Below are positions 25,824 to 35,507 of a DNA stretch of 64,000 nucleotides, one piece after another. Within the stretch, counting starts at the first letter, position 1. Every line of letters starts with the position of its first letter. The stretch covers positions 434,001-498,000 of the forward strand of contig JBMNMA010000009.1 in assembly GCA_050953105.1 (NCBI GenBank), read 5' to 3'. Origin of the DNA: UBA1206 sp050953105. GTDB taxonomy: Bacteria > Bacillota > Clostridia > Oscillospirales > CAG-382. The notes under the pieces are model-generated. The model was not told the origin of the DNA. It saw only the letters and a list, made by a program, of their open reading frames with translations, and searched no databases. The position numbers were made by a program, and so were the translations under genes.

Positions 25824-28800
25824 CTAATTTGTTAAAATTGACAAATAGCTGTCCAAAACGGTTTTCATTACCTCCACAGGGTTTTCGCCGTTCTTTAACC
25901 TTGCCGAAAAATGGGGTTTGCCCGAGGGGGAAAGCATTATTTTTCCCTTTAATTCGGGGACCTGGGACAATAACAGCCATTTTTCCATGTTGGGTTCCTT
26001 GGTGTAGAAGGCTATAATGTTTTCGGTCTGGGTTATTTTTTCAATGTCCATACCCGATGCGGTGTTGCGGCAGAGAGAAATATCCATAAGGTTTTTCACC
26101 GGCTTAGGTATTTCCCCGAACCTGTCCAACATTTCGTCAACCAGATCCTCCCGTTCCTCCTGGCTCTCAAGGAGGGCGATTTTGCGGTAGTAGTCTATAC
26201 GCAGCTTGGGGGATAACACATAGCTTTCGGGTATATAAGCGTCGGCGGTGATTTCTATAAGGCAGTCCTTTTTTACCGCAGGGGTAATGCCTTTAAGGTT
26301 GTTAACCGCTTCTTCAAGGATTTTGATATACAAATCGTAGCCCACCGCCGCCATGTTCCCCGACTGTTCGGCACCGAGGAGGTTGCCCGCGCCCCTTATT
26401 TCAAGGTCACGCATGGCGATTTTGAAACCCGAACCGAACTCGGTGTATTCCTTTATTGCCTCAAGGCGTTTGGTGGCCACCTCCGAAAGCAGTGTTCCCG
26501 GCCGGTAGGTAAAGTAGGCATAAGCCTTGCGGGGGGATCTCCCGACACGGCCCCTTATCTGGTGAAGCTGGGCAAGGCCCATCTTGTCGGCGTCCTCGAT
26601 AATAAGGGTGTTGGCGTTGGGAATGTCCACCCCGGTTTCAATAATGGTGGTGCAGACGAGAATGTCTATTTCCCCGTCCACCATAGCCTGCCACACCTGC
26701 CCCAGTTCCTCCTTTGTCATCTGGCCGTGGCCTACGGCGATGACTGCGCCGGGATGGCGTTTTTCCAGCTCTCCGGCCTTGTTGAAAATAGAGTCGATGT
26801 AGTTGTGAAGGTAAAATATCTGTCCGCCCCGGCGAAGTTCCCGGCGGATGGCTTCGTCAAGTATATCCTCGTCATATTCAAGAACATAGGACTGAATGGG
26901 CAGTCTGTCCCGGGGGGCTTCCTCCAGCACCGACATATCCCTTATTCCCGTCAGTGCCATGTTAAGGGTGCGGGGTATGGGGGTGGCGGTGAGGGTGAGG
27001 ACGTCTATATTTTTGGCGATTTCCTTTAACTTTTCCTTGTGCTTGACACCGAAACGCTGTTCTTCGTCTATAACAAGAAGTCCAAGATTTTTAAATTCTA
27101 TTCCCTTCTGAAGAAGCTTATGGGTGCCTACGATAACGTCTATTTGTCCCTTTTTCAGCCCGGCGATAATGTCGTCGGCCTCTTTTTTTGTTTTAAAGCG
27201 GGAAAGCATTTCCACCCTTACGGGAAACTGGCGGAAACGGGCGTTCATTGTTCTGAAATGCTGAACGGCAAGTATGGTGGTGGGAACAAGGATTGCCGCC
27301 TGATAACCCGCCGAAACGCATTTGAAAACCGCTCTGAATGCCACCTCGGTTTTGCCGAACCCCACGTCACCGCATAAAATCCGGTCCATGGGGTGGGGTT
27401 TTTCCATGTCCGACTTTATCTCCCGGGCGGCTTCAAGCTGGCCGGGTGTTTCTTCAAACTCGAACATGGCTTCGAATTCCTCCTGCAGCTCGTCGTCGGG
27501 GGGAAAAGAATTCCCGGGTGCTGCCTGACGGGCGGCATAAAGGCTTATTAAGTCCTTGGCAATGTCGGTGGCGGCTGATTTTACCTTGGCTTTTGTCCTT
27601 GCCCATTCGGCAGAGGACATTTTGTGCACCTTTACGTTGTCCTCTTTGCCAATATATTTCGATACCAAATCAAGCTGTCCGCAGGGAACATACAGCACAT
27701 CCCCTCCGGCATAATTAATTTTAATATAATCCTTTACAGCGCCGTCTATGGTAAGCTGCTTTATGCCGGCATAAACCCCTATTCCGTGGTTGGCGTGAAC
27801 GACATAGTCCCCTTCCGAAAGGTCGGAATAAGAGGCTATTTTTTCTGCCTTTTTAAACTTTTGCGCTCCTTTGCGCCGTTTTAAGCCAAAGCCCTTTTCC
27901 CCCTCTGCCGAAGGGGTGAGGAGAACGAAGTTTACGGTGGGCAGCTCAAAGGAGAAGATGTTGCCCTCCTCGGGCATAACGGCGATATTGACTACCCTTT
28001 CGGTAATATTACCGCCCAGGCTGATGTTATATGACGCCACGGGAAATTCCCGGCTTTCTAAAATTTCCTTTAAGTTATGGGCTTCAAGCCTGTTTTTTGC
28101 AAGGTAAATGATTTTCCGCCCTGCCTCAAGGTAGCCGGAAAGCTCCTCCACCATAACCGAAACGCCACCGGTAAGGTTGCCTGCCGGCTTGGTGACAAGG
28201 TTGTAGCGGGATGAAAAGGATATGCGGGAGGATTCCATAAAATAGTCAACGGCAATGGAATTTTTGCTTACCGCCGTTCTGAATTCGTCATCGAACATGC
28301 ATACGCCGCAAAGGGCAAATTCGGTTAGTCCCGCTTTGACAAGGTCTTCGATAGCCTGGCTTGTCTGCCAGGAAAATGCCCTTGCCCGTTCAAGCACCTT
28401 GCGGCTTTCGAACATTATTACCGGCCGTTTGCCGATATAGTCCAAAATGGTGGTTTTGCGGTCGTAAATAAGAGAAAAATATTTATCCCTTGACAATGGG
28501 AAAGTGCCGTTAGATGCCTGCTCGGCATCATAGGTGATATCCGCTCTTGTTTTTTCGGTAATGTCGGTCTTTCTTGCCATAAGGCGGTCAAGGGCGGCTT
28601 TAACCCGGCATACCGCATCCGCCGACGGAATAATTTCGGAAACCGGCACGCAGGTGTAGGAGTCCACGTTTTCTATACGCCGCTGGGAAACGGTGTCGAA
28701 TATACCCATTGAATCCGGCTCGTCGCCGAAAAAGTCTATGCGGCAGGGATAGTCGGAGGAGGGCGAAAACACGTCCACAATACCCCCCCGTTTGGAATAC

Positions 28801-29312
28801 TGCCCCTTCCCTTCCACGGTTTCGGCCTGGGCGTATCCGGCGGCAGAAAGCAATTTAACCAGATTGTCGGGTGATATTCTGGTGTTTAAGTTAATTGTAA
28901 TTACCGAATCGGCTAGTTCCTCCGGAGGTATGGTGTATTCCATAACCGCATCGGGGACGGAAATTATATAATCCCAGTCGTCCTCGATAATTTTAAGCAG
29001 CACAAAAAGCCGCTCCTGTTCGAATTCCCTGGAAGCGGTGGCGATTTTATCAAACATAAAGTCCCGGGACGGATAGATAAGGGACGTTTTGCCGTAGGCG
29101 TCAAGCATGTTTTTTAGGGCATAGGCCTGCTTTTCTTCCGGGACGATTATTATGGGTTTTTCCTTGGTCCTTTCGGCAAAGGCTTCGCAAAACAAGGCCC
29201 GCACCGGTTCGCATACACCGTTGACGAGTATTGGGGTGTGGCCTTTTTTGTAGCCTTCGCAAAGGGATGCGAATTCGCCGTCATACGACAGCATTTTTTT
29301 GAGTATTTCCAT
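25824..29312 (-). CDS. mfd: Transcription-repair coupling factor
   Basis: Removes RNA polymerase stalled at lesions and recruits UvrA. The 1162-aa protein has the UvrB-like N-terminal module, the RNA-polymerase-interacting CarD-like domain (SDLSEGDYVVHANHGIGVYAGIKQL), then the translocase with Walker A CGDVGFGKTEVAFRA, DEEQRFG, TATPIPRTLNMAL and a C-terminal motif GRVGRSPRKAYAYF, and the TRCF C-terminal domain. Full length. Thirteen bases separate it from pth; AAAGGA precedes the ATG. Confidence 0.95.
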   Translation of the reverse strand: MEILKKMLSYDGEFASLCEGYKKGHTPILVNGVCEPVRALFCEAFAERTKEKPIIIVPEEKQAYALKNMLDAYGKTSLIYPSRDFMFDKIATASREFEQERLFVLLKIIEDDWDYIISVPDAVMEYTIPPEELADSVITINLNTRISPDNLVKLLSAAGYAQAETVEGKGQYSKRGGIVDVFSPSSDYPCRIDFFGDEPDSMGIFDTVSQRRIENVDSYTCVPVSEIIPSADAVCRVKAALDRLMARKTDITEKTRADITYDAEQASNGTFPLSRDKYFSLIYDRKTTILDYIGKRPVIMFESRKVLERARAFSWQTSQAIEDLVKAGLTEFALCGVCMFDDEFRTAVSKNSIAVDYFMESSRISFSSRYNLVTKPAGNLTGGVSVMVEELSGYLEAGRKIIYLAKNRLEAHNLKEILESREFPVASYNISLGGNITERVVNIAVMPEEGNIFSFELPTVNFVLLTPSAEGEKGFGLKRRKGAQKFKKAEKIASYSDLSEGDYVVHANHGIGVYAGIKQLTIDGAVKDYIKINYAGGDVLYVPCGQLDLVSKYIGKEDNVKVHKMSSAEWARTKAKVKSAATDIAKDLISLYAARQAAPGNSFPPDDELQEEFEAMFEFEETPGQLEAAREIKSDMEKPHPMDRILCGDVGFGKTEVAFRAVFKCVSAGYQAAILVPTTILAVQHFRTMNARFRQFPVRVEMLSRFKTKKEADDIIAGLKKGQIDVIVGTHKLLQKGIEFKNLGLLVIDEEQRFGVKHKEKLKEIAKNIDVLTLTATPIPRTLNMALTGIRDMSVLEEAPRDRLPIQSYVLEYDEDILDEAIRRELRRGGQIFYLHNYIDSIFNKAGELEKRHPGAVIAVGHGQMTKEELGQVWQAMVDGEIDILVCTTIIETGVDIPNANTLIIEDADKMGLAQLHQIRGRVGRSPRKAYAYFTYRPGTLLSEVATKRLEAIKEYTEFGSGFKIAMRDLEIRGAGNLLGAEQSGNMAAVGYDLYIKILEEAVNNLKGITPAVKKDCLIEITADAYIPESYVLSPKLRIDYYRKIALLESQEEREDLVDEMLDRFGEIPKPVKNLMDISLCRNTASGMDIEKITQTENIIAFYTKEPNMEKWLLLSQVPELKGKIMLSPSGKPHFSARLKNGENPVEVMKTVLDSYLSILTN

Positions 29313-29325
29313 AAAATTCCTTTAA

Positions 29326-29916
29326 TCAGTTGCAAAGCTGCATTGCCTTATCGATTTCACCGTTTATTATAAGGCCCACAGCGTCGAAAATGTTGTCGTA
29401 ATTACGGCAGATTGCATTTCTTTCGGAAACCGTAAGGTCGGAAAGCACCCAGTCGGCAAGGTCGCCGTAATTTTCAGGCTTTTGCCCCACGCCGATTTTA
29501 ACACGGGGAAAATTTTCGTTACCCAGACATTCGATAATGGATTTTATGCCGTTATGCCCTCCGGCGCTGCCCGAACGGCGGACACGCAGTCTGCCGGGTT
29601 CAAGGGAAATGTCATCGAATATAACAAGCACCTGACTTGGCTGTAATTTATAAAATCTCATGGCATCGGCAACGGCTTCACCCGAGCGGTTCATATAGGT
29701 CTGGGGCTTTAGGAGCAGCACCTTTTTGCCGGCAATAACGCCGTTTCCGGTCAATGACATATGTTTTAGCTTTTTAACGTCTATCCCTGCCCGGCCGGCA
29801 ATATAGTCAAGGGCGTTAAAGCCGGCATTATGGCGGGTTTTGTCGTATTTTGTCCCGGGGTTGCCCAGGCCGACGATTATAAAATCAATTGGTTGTTTAT
29901 TCTTGAATATCAGCAT
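29326..29916 (-). CDS. pth: Peptidyl-tRNA hydrolase
   Basis: Releases tRNA from prematurely dropped peptidyl-tRNA. The 196-aa enzyme has VGLGNPGTKYDKTRHNAGF with the catalytic His, LLLKPQTYMNRSGEAV and IFDDISLEPGRLRVRRSGSAGGHNGIKSI. pth followed by mfd is a common Bacillota order. First gene of the leftward run to tyrS. Confidence 0.95.
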   Translation of the reverse strand: MLIFKNKQPIDFIIVGLGNPGTKYDKTRHNAGFNALDYIAGRAGIDVKKLKHMSLTGNGVIAGKKVLLLKPQTYMNRSGEAVADAMRFYKLQPSQVLVIFDDISLEPGRLRVRRSGSAGGHNGIKSIIECLGNENFPRVKIGVGQKPENYGDLADWVLSDLTVSERNAICRNYDNIFDAVGLIINGEIDKAMQLCN

Positions 29917-29954
29917 TTTTATGTTTCCTTAATATATATTGGCTTATCATTATG

Positions 29955-29983
29955 ATTTTAATCTTAAAGGCTTTGTTTGTCAA
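29955..29983 (-). promoter_or_regulatory. Promoter of the pth-mfd-foldase-tyrS run
   Basis: Minus strand TTGACA (29978-29983), 17 bases, TAAAAT (29955-29960), about 40 bases before the pth ATG. Confidence 0.75.
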
Positions 29984-30044
29984 CGGGAAATGCAAATATG
30001 GCATTTTTTAAGCCCTAAATACTACAAAACAGTAAATTTTTTGA

Positions 30045-30445
30045 AAAAGTTATGGACTTTTTTGTAAATTATGATATAATATTTCGGTATGTTAATTCGG
30101 ATAAACATTGAGAGGTAATAATAGGAATAAAAGCAGCGTTTTTTCGGTAATAAAAATTATTCGTTACTTTTTCTTTTAAATATGTAACGAATGTTTGGAA
30201 AAAGTCGTTTTACAATAGTTTTTAACGGAAAAGATAATAAAGGAAACCCTTAGCACATCATATTAAAATCCAAGTGTCCGGGCGCTTAAAATTAGTTGGA
30301 TATTGAGTTAAATATATTGACTGTCAACCCGCTTATTTTTTGACATCTGCCTGTTTTATTTAAGGAAGATGCTTATCCCTGCGCCGCTGCCGGACTGCCG
30401 GTATGCTGATTTTTCAAAAGCACACTAATTTATAAGGAGTAATAT
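30045..30445 (+). promoter_or_regulatory. Promoter and long leader of ppdK
   Basis: TATAAT at 30075-30080 with a weak -35 (ATGGAC at 17 bases) would give a leader of about 360 nt. The leader contains a perfect 9-bp inverted repeat ATTCGTTAC/GTAACGAAT (30159-30192) not followed by a T run, and a GC-rich part near 30380. I recognise no known riboswitch, and no open frame of note. AAGGAG lies 8 bases before the ATG. Confidence 0.45.
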
Positions 30446-33082
30446 ATGAGCAAGAAGTATGTTTACCTATTTTCCGAAGGTAACGAAAGCATGAAAAACA
30501 TTCTTGGCGGAAAAGGCGCCAACCTTGCCGAAATGACAAATCTCGGCATGCCCGTTCCCCAAGGCTTTACCATTTCAACCGAGGCCTGCACTAAATATTA
30601 CGAGGACAACGAAACCATATCCCCCGAAATAGTCGAAGAAATCTACTCTTATATCTCCAAAATGGAGCAAATTACGGGAAAACAGTTCGGTAACCCCCAA
30701 AACCCCTTACTTGTATCCGTCCGTTCGGGGGCAAGGGCATCCATGCCGGGTATGATGGACACCATTCTTAACCTTGGCATTAACGACGTGGTTGTTGAAG
30801 GCCTTGCAAGGTTAACCAACAATCCCCGCTTTGCCTACGACTCCTACCGCCGGTTTGTCCAGATGTTTTCCGACGTGGTTATGGGTATTCCCAAGCCTTT
30901 ATTTGAACGCATATTAGACGAAACCAAAGAAAGCCAGGGCAAGCATTCCGACATGGACCTTAACGAAGCGGACATGAAGGAAATCTTAGGCAAATTCAAA
31001 GCCCTTTACCTTGAAAAAATGGGCACCGAGTTCCCCCAGGACCCCAAGACTCAGCTTATAGAAGCGGTTAAAGCCGTTTTCCGTTCCTGGAACAACGAAC
31101 GTGCCATTGTTTATAGAAGAATGAACGACATCCCCTCATCCTGGGGAACTGCGGTTAACGTTCAGGCCATGGTGTTCGGCAACATGGGCGTTACCTCCGG
31201 CACCGGCGTAGCATTTACCCGGGACCCCTCCACCGGCGAAAAGAGGCTTTACGGCGAATTTTTAATGAACGCCCAGGGCGAGGACGTGGTGGCAGGCATA
31301 CGCACCCCACAGCCTATATCCGAGCTTGCCAAAGCAATGCCAGAGGTTTACGAACAGTTTATTAAAATAGCCGAAACCCTTGAAAGACATTACAGGGATA
31401 TGCAGGACATGGAGTTTACCATTGAAAACGGCAAGCTTTACATGCTCCAGACCAGAAACGGCAAACGCACCGCCGCTGCGGCGCTCCGCATTGCCGTTGA
31501 CCTTGTAGAAGAAGGGATGATTACCACCGACGAGGCGCTGCTTAAGGTTGACCCAAAGCAGCTTGACGCCCTCCTTCATCCCCAGTTTGATGCCGCCGCT
31601 ATAAAAAAGGCCACCCCCATAGCCACCGGACTTCCCGCTTCCCCCGGTGCCGCCTGCGGCAAAGCCTATTTCACCGCCGAGGACGCCAAGAAGGCCGCCG
31701 ACAAAGGCGAAAAGGTTATCCTTGTACGGCTTGAAACATCGCCAGAGGATATCGAAGGAATGTATTCCTCCCAAGGCATTCTCACCGGCCGTGGCGGACG
31801 CACATCCCATGCTGCCGTGGTTGCCCGCGGCATGGGACGCTGCTGCGTGGTGGGCTGCGGCGCTCTCAACATTAAAGAAGAAGAAAAATACTTTAAGGTG
31901 GGTGACGTTACCGTCCGTGAAGGGGACTATATCTCCATTGACGGCTCCACCGGTAAGGTTTATACAGGCATTATAAATACCGTTCCCGCCGTAATTTCCG
32001 GCGAATTTGCAAAATTCATGTCATGGGCCGACAACCGGCGCACCCTTAAGGTGAGAACCAACGCCGACAACCCTAAAGACACCGAGCAGGCAATAGTTTT
32101 CGGCGCCGAGGGCGTGGGATTATGCCGCACCGAGCATATGTTCTTTGGCGGCGAGCGGATTGCGGCCATGCGTGAAATGATTGTTTCCCGCACTGTGGAA
32201 CAGCGCAAAAAGGCCCTTGACAAGCTCCTTCCCATGCAGAAGGGCGACTTTATAGGCATTTTCAAAGCCGCCAAAGGCTTCCCCGTAACAATACGGTTCC
32301 TTGACCCGCCTTTACACGAATTTTTACCCAACGATAAAGAGGAAATTGAAAATATAGCAAAATTAATGGGTCTTAACTTTGACGAGCTTAATGCGGTTGT
32401 GGTTTCCCTGCACGAACTCAACCCCATGATGGGCCATCGAGGCTGCCGTCTTGCGGTTTCCTACCCCGAAATTTACGAAATGCAGACAAGGGCGGTTATC
32501 GAGGCTGCCATTGAGGTTAACAAAACCGACGGGCTTAACGTGGAGCCCGAAATTATGATACCTCTTGTGGGCGACTACAACGAGCTTAAATTTGTCAAGA
32601 AGGTTGTGGTTTCCGCCGCCGACAAAATTATAGCCGAATCGGGTGTTTCTCTTAAATATAAGGTGGGCACCATGATTGAAATTCCCAGGGCTGCGGTTAT
32701 GGCCGACGAGATTGCCAAAGAGGCGGAATTCTTTTCCTTCGGCACCAACGACCTTACCCAGATGACCTTCGGTTTTTCCAGAGATGATGCTGCCAAGTTC
32801 CTTGAGGACTACTATGCCAAGGGAATATTTGAATCCGACCCCTTTGCAAGGCTTGACACTTCAGGTGTGGGAAGGCTTATCGAAATGGCCGCCAAGCTGG
32901 GTAAATCCACCCGTCCGGACATTAAGCTGGGTATATGCGGCGAACACGGTGGCGACCCTTCCAGCGTGGAATTCTGCCACAACGCCGGGCTGACCTATGT
33001 ATCCTGCTCGCCTTTCCGTGTTCCCATTGCAAGGCTTGCGGCGGCCCAGGCGGTTATCAGAGCCGAAAAATCAAAGAAATAG
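30446..33082 (+). CDS. ppdK: Pyruvate, phosphate dikinase
   Basis: Interconverts pyruvate, ATP and phosphate with phosphoenolpyruvate, AMP and pyrophosphate. The 878-aa enzyme has the ATP-grasp N-terminus (LGGKGANLAEMTNLGMPVPQGFTIS), the phospho-histidine loop GRGGRTSHAAVVARGMGRCCVVGC, and the PEP/pyruvate barrel with GAEGVGLCRTEHMFF and the C-terminal GICGEHGGDPSS containing the proton-donor Cys. Full length. In anaerobes it often runs in glycolysis with pyrophosphate as energy currency, consistent with hppA in this window. It heads a rightward gene run. Confidence 0.97.
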   Translation: MSKKYVYLFSEGNESMKNILGGKGANLAEMTNLGMPVPQGFTISTEACTKYYEDNETISPEIVEEIYSYISKMEQITGKQFGNPQNPLLVSVRSGARASMPGMMDTILNLGINDVVVEGLARLTNNPRFAYDSYRRFVQMFSDVVMGIPKPLFERILDETKESQGKHSDMDLNEADMKEILGKFKALYLEKMGTEFPQDPKTQLIEAVKAVFRSWNNERAIVYRRMNDIPSSWGTAVNVQAMVFGNMGVTSGTGVAFTRDPSTGEKRLYGEFLMNAQGEDVVAGIRTPQPISELAKAMPEVYEQFIKIAETLERHYRDMQDMEFTIENGKLYMLQTRNGKRTAAAALRIAVDLVEEGMITTDEALLKVDPKQLDALLHPQFDAAAIKKATPIATGLPASPGAACGKAYFTAEDAKKAADKGEKVILVRLETSPEDIEGMYSSQGILTGRGGRTSHAAVVARGMGRCCVVGCGALNIKEEEKYFKVGDVTVREGDYISIDGSTGKVYTGIINTVPAVISGEFAKFMSWADNRRTLKVRTNADNPKDTEQAIVFGAEGVGLCRTEHMFFGGERIAAMREMIVSRTVEQRKKALDKLLPMQKGDFIGIFKAAKGFPVTIRFLDPPLHEFLPNDKEEIENIAKLMGLNFDELNAVVVSLHELNPMMGHRGCRLAVSYPEIYEMQTRAVIEAAIEVNKTDGLNVEPEIMIPLVGDYNELKFVKKVVVSAADKIIAESGVSLKYKVGTMIEIPRAAVMADEIAKEAEFFSFGTNDLTQMTFGFSRDDAAKFLEDYYAKGIFESDPFARLDTSGVGRLIEMAAKLGKSTRPDIKLGICGEHGGDPSSVEFCHNAGLTYVSCSPFRVPIARLAAAQAVIRAEKSKK

Positions 33083-33138
33083 TTTATCAATGTGAAATAT
33101 AAATTATATTAAGACTTAAATTCGGGAGGATGCGGGTT

Positions 33139-34179
33139 ATGACCACAAGACTTGAAGAAATTGCCGCTTTTGAAACCCAAAGGGCTAAACAACGGGAAAA
33201 AGACTTCAAGCACGACCTTGCGGTTGTTCTCGCCTCCTCCTGTCTGCTTATTGTGTTTTTACATATAGGCATTGGGATATACGGACTTATGTATGCCCTG
33301 CGTGAACCCATTGCCAGGGCAATAGCCGGAATAAAGGACATTTCCCTTGATGAAGCAACGGAAACATTTAAAGCCTTTTACAATTCCGAAATACTTGAAA
33401 ACGTTGTCCAGTTAATAGTTACGGCGTTATACATAATTGTCCCCGTTTTGGCAGCCAAAAAGTTGTTAAGGAACAAACCCAAAAACATTTACCCCTTAAA
33501 GTTGGCTTTTCCCCAGAAAGCGGGTTCGTTTATATTCTTTTCAATGGGAATATGCTATACCGTAACCCTTATATGCTCTCTGATATTCGGCGACCTTTAC
33601 CCGGATGTGTCGGTTATAGAAACCAATTCGGGTTTGCTGACGGTTATAGTAAACTTTATTTTAATTGTAATTGTGGCACCTTTCGGTGAGGAGCTGCTTT
33701 TCAGGGGCGTGTTCTATCAGGGACTTGCCAAGTACAGTCAGCCCTTTGCCATATTTTTATCGGCCCTTATCTTCGGCCTTGCCCACCGCAATCCCCCGCA
33801 GGTAATAAACGCCTTTGTAATGGGCATCTGCCTTGCCATTGGCTTTGCCAAAACCGGCTCTATAACCCTTTGTGTGCTTATACACCTTGCCAACAACGCT
33901 TTTTCCTTTATGCTGTCCTATCTTATTTCCGACGACAGTTATATTTTAACAGTATTGATTTCCATTGCGGTTATAGGTATCATGGGCTTTGCGGTGGCAA
34001 TGATGATATCCTTTGCGGTTACCAAAAAGTCGGGGATATTTAATTATGACGAAATAAAAAGCGACTACCCCCGGTTGTCCGGTCGCAGGGCGAGGGTGTG
34101 GCTTGTAAAAAATCCTTTATTTTATATTTTTATCGCTCTGGTGAGTGCCGGGGTGGCTTTGCTGTATATTAAACTATGA
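33139..34179 (+). CDS. CPBP-family intramembrane glutamic endopeptidase
   Basis: Membrane protease of the CAAX/Rce1-like family; 346 aa with about eight hydrophobic helices. The three motifs are present: APFGEELLFRGVFYQ (EExxxR), FGLAHRNPP (FxxxH) and LIHLANNAFSF (HxxxN). The N-terminal 25 residues are charged and cytoplasmic. Start: ATG 33139 (MTTRLEEI) lies 9 bases after GGGAGG; the ATG at 33130 is too close to it. The stop overlaps the tadA start (ATGA). Substrate unknown. Confidence 0.9.
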   Translation: MTTRLEEIAAFETQRAKQREKDFKHDLAVVLASSCLLIVFLHIGIGIYGLMYALREPIARAIAGIKDISLDEATETFKAFYNSEILENVVQLIVTALYIIVPVLAAKKLLRNKPKNIYPLKLAFPQKAGSFIFFSMGICYTVTLICSLIFGDLYPDVSVIETNSGLLTVIVNFILIVIVAPFGEELLFRGVFYQGLAKYSQPFAIFLSALIFGLAHRNPPQVINAFVMGICLAIGFAKTGSITLCVLIHLANNAFSFMLSYLISDDSYILTVLISIAVIGIMGFAVAMMISFAVTKKSGIFNYDEIKSDYPRLSGRRARVWLVKNPLFYIFIALVSAGVALLYIKL

Positions 34180-34625
34180 CTGAAGACGAAAAATTTATGA
34201 AAAAAGCCCTTGAACGGGCAAAAAAAGCGGCATCGAAGGGAGAAGTCCCCATAGGATGCGTTATCGTAAAGGACGGCAGGATAATTGCCTCCGGCTATAA
34301 CAAACGGGAAGAAAAGAAAAATTCCCTGCTTCACGCCGAAATGGTGGCTATAAATTCCGCCTGTAAAAAGTTAGACGCATGGCGGCTTTGCGACTGCACT
34401 TTGTATGTTACCCTTGAACCCTGCCCCATGTGCGCCGGGGCTATTATAAATTCCCGCATAAAGCGGGTGGTGTTCGGAGCGTCTGACCCCAAGGCGGGGG
34501 CTTTCGGCTCTGTGGTTAACCTTAACGAATACCCCTTCAACCATAAATGCCTTATATCCTCCGGAGTGCTGGGGGAGGAATGCGCCGCTATCCTTTCCGC
34601 CTTTTTCCGCAAACTGCGAAAATAA
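34176..34625 (+). CDS. tadA: tRNA-specific adenosine-34 deaminase
   Basis: Converts A34 to inosine in tRNA-Arg(ACG). The 149-aa enzyme has the zinc-dependent deaminase motifs HAEMVAI and PCPMCAGAI, and FGASDPKAGAFGSV typical of TadA rather than cytosine deaminases. Overlaps the CPBP gene by 4 bases, indicating translational coupling. Confidence 0.95.
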   Translation: MTEDEKFMKKALERAKKAASKGEVPIGCVIVKDGRIIASGYNKREEKKNSLLHAEMVAINSACKKLDAWRLCDCTLYVTLEPCPMCAGAIINSRIKRVVFGASDPKAGAFGSVVNLNEYPFNHKCLISSGVLGEECAAILSAFFRKLRK

Positions 34626-34672
34626 GGGTTTTTATATGAAATAACCGGAAATACTATAACCGGTGATGGCGG

Positions 34673-35434
34673 ATGGATTTTAACGAAATTTATCACAAAC
34701 AGCTTACCCTTGAGGGAATGCGTAAAGACGCCAAGCGGAAGGCGAGGGGGATAATATCCGACAGATTTTTTACCCTTGCCGCCGGAACCCTTACGGGTTT
34801 TGGCTTTTGTTTGGGGATTTTTTATTCCTTCAGACTGTTAGCCTTTGTGCTGACGGCGGCGGATATTAACCTTGACTATCTTTTCGGCGTTTTGGTTTAT
34901 TTTATATGCTTTCCCGTAATTTTGGGTGTAACGGAATTTTGTAGATGTTTTTTATTGACAGGGAAAGCGGATTTTTATATAATCTTTAAAAGCTACTATA
35001 ATTTATCCTCATTTTTGCTTTATGCCGAATATTCACTCCTTTGCCTTGTGGTGCTTCTTTTCCTCCTTTTCCCCTTTTTGCTTGTTACAGCTATTCCCTA
35101 TCTGTTTGGGGCAAAGGAAAAAACCATACTGGTGTTTGAGGTTATTTCCCTTTTCCTTTTGGTATACGGCGTAATGTACTGGCTGTCCTTTGTGTTTTCA
35201 AAAAAGCTCAAAAGTGATTACGCCGGGTTTTATTTGTCCTTTTTAGGCCATTTTATAATAGCCGTATTAACAAGAGGACTGTATCTGCTGTTTCTTTTTC
35301 CCTATTTGTGCTTATCCTTTTTTAAGTTTGTTGAAAATTATAAGAATTCAAACAAACGCAAAGGCAAAAGGAAGGGGAAGAAATTTAAAGCCACTCCCAC
35401 GCCGGAAAGCGGCAATTCCGATAGCAGTAGATGA
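34673..35434 (+). CDS. Multi-pass membrane protein, unknown function
   Basis: A 253-aa protein with about five or six hydrophobic segments and a very basic C-terminal tail (SNKRKGKRKGKKFKATP). The N-terminal 35 residues are basic and soluble. An in-frame stop at 34664 fixes the ATG at 34673, whose ribosome site is poor. Layout somewhat resembles DUF975-type proteins, but I cannot confirm this. It lies between tadA and metG. Confidence 0.6.
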   Translation: MDFNEIYHKQLTLEGMRKDAKRKARGIISDRFFTLAAGTLTGFGFCLGIFYSFRLLAFVLTAADINLDYLFGVLVYFICFPVILGVTEFCRCFLLTGKADFYIIFKSYYNLSSFLLYAEYSLLCLVVLLFLLFPFLLVTAIPYLFGAKEKTILVFEVISLFLLVYGVMYWLSFVFSKKLKSDYAGFYLSFLGHFIIAVLTRGLYLLFLFPYLCLSFFKFVENYKNSNKRKGKRKGKKFKATPTPESGNSDSSR

Positions 35435-35460
35435 GAAAATTTAATTAAAAACGAAAAATA

Positions 35461-35493
35461 CCGCCACCGGGCGGCATAATATATATTTTTTTT
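35461..35493 (+). terminator. Weak terminator-like hairpin before metG
   Basis: CCGCC (35461-35465) and GGCGG (35470-35474) form a short stem, with a T8 run 11 bases later. Partial termination at most. Confidence 0.4.
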
Positions 35494-35507
35494 AGGAGCA
35501 ACCGAAA

